From contig JANXYI010000290.1 of NCBI GenBank assembly GCA_025350085.1, positions 1-5,995 of the forward strand: 5,995 bases of DNA. The letters run 5' to 3'. The position numbers were made by a program, and so were the translations under genes. This DNA is from Deltaproteobacteria bacterium (GTDB taxonomy: Bacteria; Desulfobacterota; Desulfovibrionia; Desulfovibrionales; Desulfovibrionaceae). Of this stretch, positions 1-4,518 are shown piece by piece; the first letter of the stretch is position 1, and every line of letters starts with the position of its first letter. The notes under the pieces are model-generated. The model did no database searches, was not told the origin of the DNA, and worked only from the letters and a program-made list of their open reading frames with translations.

Positions 1-1137
1 CGCCAGGATCTCGGCGATGCGCGGTCCGGCGTTGCCCGCGCCGTAGGGGTTCCTGGCCGCGGCGCAGGCGGCGCGGAAGGCGTCGTCAAAAAGGGCCTTC
101 TCGCAGGCGGCCAGGATGGCGGCCTCAATGTAGCCGGTGTCCAGCACGTTCTCGGCGCGCAGGCGGCCCTTCTGGCGGGAGCCGATGTTCACCGTGGGGC
201 AGCCGAAGACCGGGGTCTCCTTGATGCCGCTGGAGGAATTGCCCACGTAGGCGCCGCGCCCGGTCTGGCCGCAGAGCGCCAGCACGCCGTGGTACAGGTG
301 GCGGCCCAGGCTCTTGTGCACCTGGATGTTCGGTGTGCCGGCTAGCTGCTCCAGCTCGGCAATGATGGCCCGGCCCCCGGCGTCGTTGTTCGGGTAGGTC
401 AGGATGACTTGCACGCCCCTGCCCGCCAGCGTGCGCAGGGCGGAAAGGGCCGGGCGCACCTGGCTTGCTGCGTCCTCGAATTCGGTGGTCACGGAGTGCT
501 GGGTGAAGATGACCACTGGCCGGGCCATGTCCAGGCCCAGGCGGCTGGCGACCTCGTCGGCCCTGGCATAGCGGCCATCAGCGATGAGGTCCAGCGCCGG
601 GAAACCGACGTTGTGCACGCGCCAGGGTTCCTCGCCGAGGCGGCGTACGCGCTCCGCGGCCTCCTCGTTGGTGGTGAAGTGCAGGTGCGCCAGCTTGGTC
701 ATGGCGTGGCGCACGGAATCGTCCAGGGCGCCGCCCTCGGTGATGTCCCCGCCCTCGATGTGCGCGGTGGGGATGTTCATCTGCGTGCCGGTGATGACCG
801 CGGCCAGGCCCTCGAAACGGTCGGCGTAGACCACCAGGAAGTCGGGGCGCAGTTCGTCCAGGGCCCGCGAGAGGGACAGGATGCCTGAGCCGATGGCCTG
901 GGCCGTGGCGAACAGGGTGTCTTGCTCCATGTCCATGCGCACCTCGGCGTGGATGGTGAAGCCGTCCTGCTCGATCTCGTGGCGGGTTGAGCCGAAGTCC
1001 TCCTGCAGGTGCGCGCCCCCGGCCAGGAGGAAGTATTCCAGGCCCGGGTGCGCGGCCACGGCCTTGATGATGGGGAACTGCAGCCCGTATTCGGCGCGGT
1101 TGCCGGTGAAGATGGCGATCTTTCGTTTGGGGGTCAT
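1..1137 (-). CDS. legG: UDP/GDP-sugar hydrolysing 2-epimerase, LegG/NeuC type (3' end cut by window edge)
   Basis: This enzyme family releases the nucleotide and inverts C2 of a 2-acetamido sugar nucleotide. In the legionaminic acid route that gives 2,4-diacetamido-2,4,6-trideoxymannose for LegI; in the sialic acid route (NeuC) it gives ManNAc. It is cytosolic. The 379 codons present contain the N-terminal GNRAEYG motif (residues 12-18), YADRFE (104-109), HIEGGD (126-131) with a following DDSVRH, a QHS motif with His214, and the nucleotide-binding NSSSGIKE (300-307). Asp106, Glu128 and His214 appear to match the catalytic acidic and histidine residues of the WecB fold. The family is usually about 380-390 residues, so only a short tail is missing. 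The ATG overlaps the stop of the upstream SDR gene as ATGA and has no Shine-Dalgarno sequence, which implies translational coupling. LegG is preferred over NeuC because a LegB homologue lies in the same operon; sequence alone does not settle the substrate. Confidence 0.88.
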   Translation of the reverse strand, partial: MTPKRKIAIFTGNRAEYGLQFPIIKAVAAHPGLEYFLLAGGAHLQEDFGSTRHEIEQDGFTIHAEVRMDMEQDTLFATAQAIGSGILSLSRALDELRPDFLVVYADRFEGLAAVITGTQMNIPTAHIEGGDITEGGALDDSVRHAMTKLAHLHFTTNEEAAERVRRLGEEPWRVHNVGFPALDLIADGRYARADEVASRLGLDMARPVVIFTQHSVTTEFEDAASQVRPALSALRTLAGRGVQVILTYPNNDAGGRAIIAELEQLAGTPNIQVHKSLGRHLYHGVLALCGQTGRGAYVGNSSSGIKETPVFGCPTVNIGSRQKGRLRAENVLDTGYIEAAILAACEKALFDDAFRAACAAARNPYGAGNAGPRIAEILA

Positions 1138-2096
1138 GTGGTGTGTGGTGTTGTGGCCGGAAGGGCCAGGCCTTCCCGCAAGGGGATGCCGGGCTTCCAG
1201 CCGGTGCTGCGCGCAAGCTTCGCGTTGTCGAGGACCAGGGGCAGCGGCTGCAGCCCTGTGGCCGTGCTGCCCGTGCCGCGAGAGACGTGGAACAATTCGC
1301 AGGCCATGTCAACCACCTGGGCCACGGAGGTGCCCACGGCGGTGGAGAGGTTGGCCACGATCCCTGCGCCCGGTCCCTGGGCCAGGGCCGCCTGGGCCAG
1401 CCGGATGAGCCCCTCGGCAGCGTCGTGGGCGTGCAGAAAGTCGCGCACCGGGCGCTCGTCGCGCACGGCCACAGGGCCGCCCGCCTGGGCCTGGGCCAGG
1501 ATGTGCCCCACCACGGTGTTCACCCCGCCGCCCGCGCCGTACACGTTGGACAGCCGGGCCACGGCCACGGGCAGCCCCTGCTCGGCCGCGTGGGCCAGGA
1601 CGAGCGCCTCGGCGGCTAGCTTGGTGCCTGCATAGAGCCCCCAGGGCCGGGTGGGCGTGTCCTCGCCCAGGGGAAGGCCGGTGTCAACGCCCGGGCCATA
1701 CACCAGCCCCGTGGAGGGCAGCACGAAGGCCGCACCGTGTTCTGCTGGGCCGCGGGCCCTGCGGCAGATGGCCAGGGCCTGCTCCACCAGCCCCACGTTC
1801 AGGGCAAAGGCCCGGGCCGGGTCTGCCGTGCAGGCCGCGGCGTCGGCCAGCCCGGCCAGATGCAGCAGGGCCGCGCCCCTAGCCGGGGCCTGGGCCAGAA
1901 AGTCTTGGCAGGCCACGGCGGCCTGGTCCAGCGGCAAGGCCAGGTGCCCCCAGGCGCCTTGGGCCCCTTCCGGCAGGGGGGCCAGGTCCACACCCAACAC
2001 GCGCACCCCGCGCGCAACCAGGCGCGCGGCCACCAGCCGCCCCAGGAAGCCCGCGGCCCCGGTGACCACAACGCGTTTGAGTTCCGTGCCCTGCAT
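1134..2096 (-). CDS. NAD(P)-dependent extended SDR sugar-nucleotide epimerase/dehydratase
   Basis: A 320-residue extended short-chain dehydrogenase/reductase. The Rossmann motif TGAAGFLG is at residues 12-19, followed by Asp37 at the end of beta-2, which favours NAD(H). The LHLAG stretch (78-82), a PSTGLVYG serine segment (127-134) and the catalytic pair Tyr155/Lys159 in YAGTK follow. RLSNVYG (181-187), RDFLHAHD (218-225) and the C-terminal STGWKP (297-302) are typical of nucleotide-sugar epimerases, reductases and dehydratases. The substrate cannot be read from the sequence; a 4-epimerase, 4-ketoreductase or dehydratase acting on the LegB product or a neighbouring sugar are all possible. I chose ATG at 2096 because AGGTG lies six bases upstream. 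An in-frame GTG at 2105, abutting the legB stop, would add three residues. It sits 9 nt after legB and overlaps legG by ATGA, so all three are one transcription unit. It is not one of the canonical legionaminic acid enzymes. Confidence 0.85.
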   Translation of the reverse strand: MQGTELKRVVVTGAAGFLGRLVAARLVARGVRVLGVDLAPLPEGAQGAWGHLALPLDQAAVACQDFLAQAPARGAALLHLAGLADAAACTADPARAFALNVGLVEQALAICRRARGPAEHGAAFVLPSTGLVYGPGVDTGLPLGEDTPTRPWGLYAGTKLAAEALVLAHAAEQGLPVAVARLSNVYGAGGGVNTVVGHILAQAQAGGPVAVRDERPVRDFLHAHDAAEGLIRLAQAALAQGPGAGIVANLSTAVGTSVAQVVDMACELFHVSRGTGSTATGLQPLPLVLDNAKLARSTGWKPGIPLREGLALPATTPHTT

Positions 2097-2105
2097 GGTG
2101 CGCAC

Positions 2106-3116
2106 CTAGATGTTGTAGCGGTCGGCCTTGTAGGCCTTCAGGTTGTCGCCCTGGGTGAACCAGCGCGCCGTCTCGGCCAGGCCGCGGCGGAACCCGTCCA
2201 GGCCGCCGTACTCCGGGGCCCAGCCGCAGAGCCGGGCGGCCTTCTCGTTGCCCGCGAACAGGCGCTCCACCTCGCTCTTCTCCGGGCGCAGGCGCTTGGC
2301 GTCGCAGACGATCTCGATGTCCGCGCCCATGACCTCGGCGATGAGCTGCGCCGTGTCGCCGATGCTGACCTCAAAGCCGCTGCCCACGTTGACCACCTCG
2401 CCCACGGCGGCGTCGGCCTCGGCTACGGCCACAAAGCCGCGCACCGTGTCGGTGATGAAGTTGAAGTCGCGGGTGGGGCTGAGCGCCCCGAGCTTGATCT
2501 GGCGCGCGCCGTTGGCGATCTGGGTGATGACCGTGGGGATCACCGCCCGGGCCGACTGGCGCGGGCCGTAGGTGTTGAAGGGCCGGATGACGGTCACCGG
2601 GGTCTCGAAGGAGGCGAAGAAGGACAGCGCCATCTGGTCCGCGCCGATCTTGGTGGCCGAGTACGGCGACTGGCCCTGTAGCGGGTGGTCCTCGGTGATG
2701 GGCACAAAGCGCGCCGTGCCGTAGACCTCGCTGGTGGAGGTGTGCACCACGCGCTCAAGCCCCAGGTTGCGGGCGGCCTGGAGCACGTTGAGCGTGCCGC
2801 GCACGTTGGTGTCCACGTAGGCGTCGGGCGAGTGGTAGGAATAGGGGATGGCGATGAGTGCGGCTAGGTGCAGGATCACGTCGCAGCCGCGGGCCGCCTG
2901 GGCCACCCCGTGGGGATCGCGGATGTCGCCCGCGAAGACGTCCAGGCTGTTGCGCAGCTCCGGCGCGCCGTGGTCCAGCCAGCCCCAGGAGTTGAAGGAA
3001 TTGTAGAGGACAAAGGCGCGCACGTCGATGCCGAGGCGGACTAGGTGCTCCACCAAATGCGAGCCGATGAAGCCGTCCGCCCCGGTGACGAGAACTTTCT
3101 TTCCGCACAAATCCAT
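2106..3116 (-). CDS. legB: NAD-dependent sugar-nucleotide 4,6-dehydratase LegB
   Basis: Catalyses the first step of legionaminic acid-type synthesis: 4,6-dehydration of UDP- or GDP-GlcNAc to the 4-keto-6-deoxy sugar nucleotide, using tightly bound NAD. The 336-residue protein has TGADGFIG (11-18), the family-characteristic YNSFNSWGWLD (38-48), Asp64-Ile after beta-3, HLAA (83-86) and STSEVYG (127-133), which carries the Thr/Glu dehydration residues. It also has YSATK with Tyr152/Lys156, RPFNTYGPRQS (178-188) and RDFNFITD (216-223). Length is normal. ATG at 3116 is chosen because it places the Rossmann strand at the expected distance and has GGAG five bases upstream. An upstream in-frame ATG at 3230 would add 38 residues rich in Arg and Cys with no family similarity. 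It is the first gene of the minus-strand operon and faces a hairpin-rich intergenic region. The call rests on the YNSFNSWGWLD signature as well as general SDR features. Confidence 0.9.
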   Translation of the reverse strand: MDLCGKKVLVTGADGFIGSHLVEHLVRLGIDVRAFVLYNSFNSWGWLDHGAPELRNSLDVFAGDIRDPHGVAQAARGCDVILHLAALIAIPYSYHSPDAYVDTNVRGTLNVLQAARNLGLERVVHTSTSEVYGTARFVPITEDHPLQGQSPYSATKIGADQMALSFFASFETPVTVIRPFNTYGPRQSARAVIPTVITQIANGARQIKLGALSPTRDFNFITDTVRGFVAVAEADAAVGEVVNVGSGFEVSIGDTAQLIAEVMGADIEIVCDAKRLRPEKSEVERLFAGNEKAARLCGWAPEYGGLDGFRRGLAETARWFTQGDNLKAYKADRYNI

Positions 3117-3142
3117 GTCTGCTCCAGTGGTGAGGAGGTTGC

Positions 3143-3162
3143 CAATAGTCCGTGAGCTATTG
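3143..3162. promoter_or_regulatory. Perfect 6-bp inverted repeat upstream of legB
   Basis: CAATAG and CTATTG are separated by 8 bases. The near arm ends 26 bases before the legB ATG. It stands out as one of the few AT-containing palindromes in a GC-rich region. It could be an operator half-site pair or a 5' leader hairpin on the legB mRNA. A small CGCC-TTT-GGCG hairpin follows at 3166-3176. No regulator is identifiable, and a 6-bp palindrome can arise by chance. Confidence 0.35.
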
Positions 3163-3252
3163 CGGCGCCTTTGGCGTGCGCAGCAGTTCTGCCAGCCGTG
3201 CGGCTCATCAGGTGCATAGTCAGCGGGCAAAGCCGTGTCAATGCGCGGGGAG

Positions 3253-3300
3253 AAGAGCCTCGGCGGCCAAGGATCCCCTTCGGGTTCATTGGCTCCTTGG
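3253..3300. repeat. Desulfovibrio-style intergenic stem-loop element
   Basis: The arms CCAAGGA (3267-3273) and TCCTTGG (3294-3300) form a 7-bp stem, with a small CCC-TTC-GGG hairpin inside the loop. It is preceded by AAGAGCCTCGGCGG and followed by AAACCCC. From memory, this layout (GC-rich leader, CCAAGG stem, AAACCCC trailer) resembles stem-loops frequent between genes in Desulfovibrionaceae genomes. It could act as a bidirectional, T-poor terminator or be a degenerate copy of a dispersed repeat. Genome-wide recurrence cannot be shown from this window. Confidence 0.45.
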
Positions 3301-3330
3301 AAACCCCATCCTCAGCCGAAGGGTCGGTCA

Positions 3331-3344
3331 CGAGCTTTCGCTCG
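3331..3344. repeat. Short perfect hairpin
   Basis: CGAGC and GCTCG flank a TTTC tetraloop, forming a compact 5-bp hairpin. A CCGA-AGGG-TCGG hairpin (3316-3327) lies directly before it. Both belong to the structured block between legB and the radical SAM remnant. No function can be assigned. Confidence 0.4.
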
Positions 3345-3350
3345 CAACAA

Positions 3351-3416
3351 GGCTCTTTCTTCCCTGGCCACCCAAAGCGAAGGGCTCCTCCCGGCGGCTT
3401 TGCGCCGGAAAGAGCC
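3351..3416. repeat. 9-bp inverted repeat enclosing a nested stem-loop
   Basis: GGCTCTTTC (3351-3359) is the exact reverse complement of GAAAGAGCC (3408-3416). The left arm can also pair over 7 bp with AAGAGCC at 3253-3259, and the right arm shares bases with the competing stem at 3382-3417. The pairings are mutually exclusive, so the transcript could adopt alternative folds. This may equally reflect decayed copies of one repeat in opposite orientations. Confidence 0.45.
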
Positions 3417-3417
3417 C
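3382..3417. repeat. Two-tier stem-loop at the edge of the radical SAM remnant
   Basis: GGGCTC (3382-3387) pairs with GAGCCC (3412-3417). Inside it, CCGGCG (3391-3396) pairs with CGCCGG (3403-3408). A symmetric 3x3 internal loop and a 6-base apical loop complete a strong 36-base structure. It ends three bases before the point where recognisable radical SAM tail sequence begins, so it may mark a recombination or deletion breakpoint. No T-run follows on either side, which argues against a classical intrinsic terminator. Confidence 0.55.
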
Positions 3418-3419
3418 TC

Positions 3420-3695
3420 GCGTACAGGGGATTCCAAGACGACGCGGTGGCCGCGGGCGCGCCCCTGCCTGCCACCTGGAACGGCTTCTCGCAGTATGCG
3501 CCCGACTGCCTGCCCCTGCCCACCAAGTACCTGTCCGGCGGCCAGGTGCTCTCCTTCCGCGACTACGCCTTTGACGCCTACCACAAGAACCCGCGCTACC
3601 TGGACATGATCCGCAGAAAGTTCGGGGAGGCGACCATGCGCCACATCCAGGCCATGACCCAGAAGTCATTGGACAGAAGGTACGCCGTCATATAG
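3420..3695 (+). pseudogene. C-terminal remnant of a (B12-binding type) radical SAM protein
   Basis: About 91 codons ending at TAG 3693-3695. They read like the extreme C-terminal tail of radical SAM proteins found in surface-polysaccharide and lipid loci. Visible landmarks are LPATWNGFSQYAPDCLPLPT, then TKYLSGG, a FRDYAF stretch, NPRYLDMI and RKFGEAT with a following HIQAMTQ. Complete members are several hundred residues long, with a CxxxCxxC iron-sulfur motif and often an N-terminal cobalamin-binding domain. Neither is present in any frame upstream, where the sequence turns into stem-loops. The frame stays open to a TTG at 3171, giving a nominal 174-residue ORF, but residues 1-83 look non-coding and no ribosome-binding site supports a start. 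I infer a 5'-deleted gene that once led the plus-strand genes. The family assignment comes from recognition of the tail motifs and needs a database search to confirm. Confidence 0.62.
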
Positions 3696-3704
3696 GCTCC
3701 GCTC

Positions 3705-3716
3705 GCCCGTCAGGGC
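3705..3716. repeat. Left copy of a 12-bp inverted repeat flanking the GT2 gene
   Basis: GCCCGTCAGGGC, itself a 4-bp hairpin, lies between the remnant stop and the glycosyltransferase ribosome-binding site. Its exact reverse complement is at 4494-4505, just after the same gene. Flanking bases do not extend the match. Confidence 0.45.
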
Positions 3717-3746
3717 TGCACCACCTCAAGGGAGAGAGAGCACGGC

Positions 3747-4451
3747 ATGAAGACCACGCTTCTGGTCATGACGCTGAATGAGATCGAGGGCATGAAGGCC
3801 ATCATGCCCAAGATCAATCGGGATTGGGTCGACCAGATCATCGTTGTGGACGGCGGGTCCAGGGACGGCACCATCGAGTGGTCCCGCGAGCAGGGCTATG
3901 AGGTCTACGTGCAGCAGAAGAAAGGCTTCCGCCATGCCTATTGCGAGGTCATGCCCCTGGTGCAGGGTGATGTGCTGCTGACCTTCAGCCCGGACGGCAA
4001 TTCCGTGCCCGAGCTGATCCCGGTTTTGCTGGACAAGATGCGCGAGGGCTTTGATATGGTTATCGCCTCCCGCTACCTGGGCGACGCCAAGAGCGATGAC
4101 GACGACCCCATCACCGCCTTTGGCAACTGGCTGTTCACCAAGACCGTCAACCTCCTGCACGGCGGCAACTACACCGACGCCATGGTCATCTACCGGGCCT
4201 ACAAGAAGCAGATGGTTTATGATCTCGACCTCATGGACGAGGGGGCCTACCGGACGCCGGAGAAGCTTTTCTTTACCAAGATCAGCTGGGAGCCGCTGCT
4301 TTCCGTGCGTGCGGCCAAGCGCAGGCTGAGGATCACGGAAATCCCCGGCGATGAGCCAGCGCGCATTGGCGGGGAGCGCAAGCTCCAGATCATCCGCTGG
4401 GGCTTGGCCTACTTCTTCCAGTTCTTCCGCGAAAAGCTCTGGTGGCGCTGA
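3747..4451 (+). CDS. Family 2 glycosyltransferase (DPM/DPG-synthase-like, soluble)
   Basis: A 234-residue GT-A fold glycosyltransferase predicted to transfer a sugar from a nucleotide donor, either to a polyprenyl-phosphate or to a growing glycan on the cytosolic face. The N-terminal strand TLLVMTLNEIEG (4-15), VVDGGSRDGT (33-42), the SPDGNS segment (81-86) and ASRYLG (107-112) follow the usual GT2 order. The C-terminal region has EIPGDEPARIGG (198-209) and ends in an aromatic and basic tail. The metal-binding DxD position reads SPDGNS, so the first acid is replaced and Asp83 is the likely remaining ligand. There are no transmembrane helices; the length is typical of the catalytic domain alone. 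ATG 3747 is preceded by a purine-rich GGGAGAGAGAG (3730-3740) that serves as the ribosome-binding site. The membrane-protein gene follows after about 67 nt and is probably co-transcribed. Donor and acceptor cannot be read from sequence. Confidence 0.88.
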   Translation: MKTTLLVMTLNEIEGMKAIMPKINRDWVDQIIVVDGGSRDGTIEWSREQGYEVYVQQKKGFRHAYCEVMPLVQGDVLLTFSPDGNSVPELIPVLLDKMREGFDMVIASRYLGDAKSDDDDPITAFGNWLFTKTVNLLHGGNYTDAMVIYRAYKKQMVYDLDLMDEGAYRTPEKLFFTKISWEPLLSVRAAKRRLRITEIPGDEPARIGGERKLQIIRWGLAYFFQFFREKLWWR

Positions 4452-4483
4452 GGCAGCAGCTTCCCGCAGGTGTCCGGCAAGCA

Positions 4484-4505
4484 TGACGGGCAGGCCCTGA
4501 CGGGC
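4484..4505. repeat. TGACGGGC direct repeat and right copy of the GT2-flanking inverted repeat
   Basis: TGACGGGC occurs at 4484-4491 and 4498-4505. The second copy is the right half of GCCCTGACGGGC (4494-4505), the exact reverse complement of 3705-3716. The cluster sits in the 67-base gap between the glycosyltransferase and the membrane-protein gene. It could be a regulator site, an mRNA hairpin, or a trace of recombination. It has no T-tract. Confidence 0.4.
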
Positions 4506-4518
4506 TGAAAGGGTGAGC

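Larger units (their letters stand above)
3117..3419. other. Hairpin-rich divergent intergenic region
   Basis: About 300 bases between the legB start and the radical SAM remnant. Open frames cross it in several phases, but their predicted peptides are Arg/Pro/Ser-rich with no recognisable motif, so I regard it as non-coding. It should hold the legB promoter on the minus strand, but I found no convincing -35/-10 pair. It contains at least six stem-loops, at 3143-3162, 3166-3176, 3267-3300, 3316-3327, 3331-3344 and 3382-3417, some of which can pair in alternative ways. No long T-tract follows any of them on either strand, so a simple intrinsic terminator is not supported. Confidence 0.6.

Noticed and set aside
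1737..2681. 314-codon plus-strand open frame spanning the SDR and legB genes
   Set aside because: It crosses the junction of two well-supported minus-strand genes and has only Gly/Ala/Arg-rich sequence without motifs.
3117..3230. 38-residue N-terminal extension of legB
   Set aside because: It is Arg/Cys-rich and lies before the normal family start. The GGAG at five bases supports ATG 3116 instead.
3224..3240. Possible sigma-54 promoter for legB (minus strand, TGACACGGCTTTGCCC)
   Set aside because: The -24 element reads GA instead of the essential GG, and spacing to the TTGC element is one base short.
3171..3419. N-terminal 83 codons of the 174-codon frame reading into the radical SAM tail
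   Set aside because: It starts at TTG without a ribosome-binding site, overlaps the hairpin block and has no recognisable protein sequence. Only the part from 3420 is treated as gene-derived.
4491..4507. Hairpin after the glycosyltransferase as an intrinsic terminator
   Set aside because: The stem is only 4 bp plus a wobble pair, with no T-tract. The next gene begins within a few bases in the same direction.
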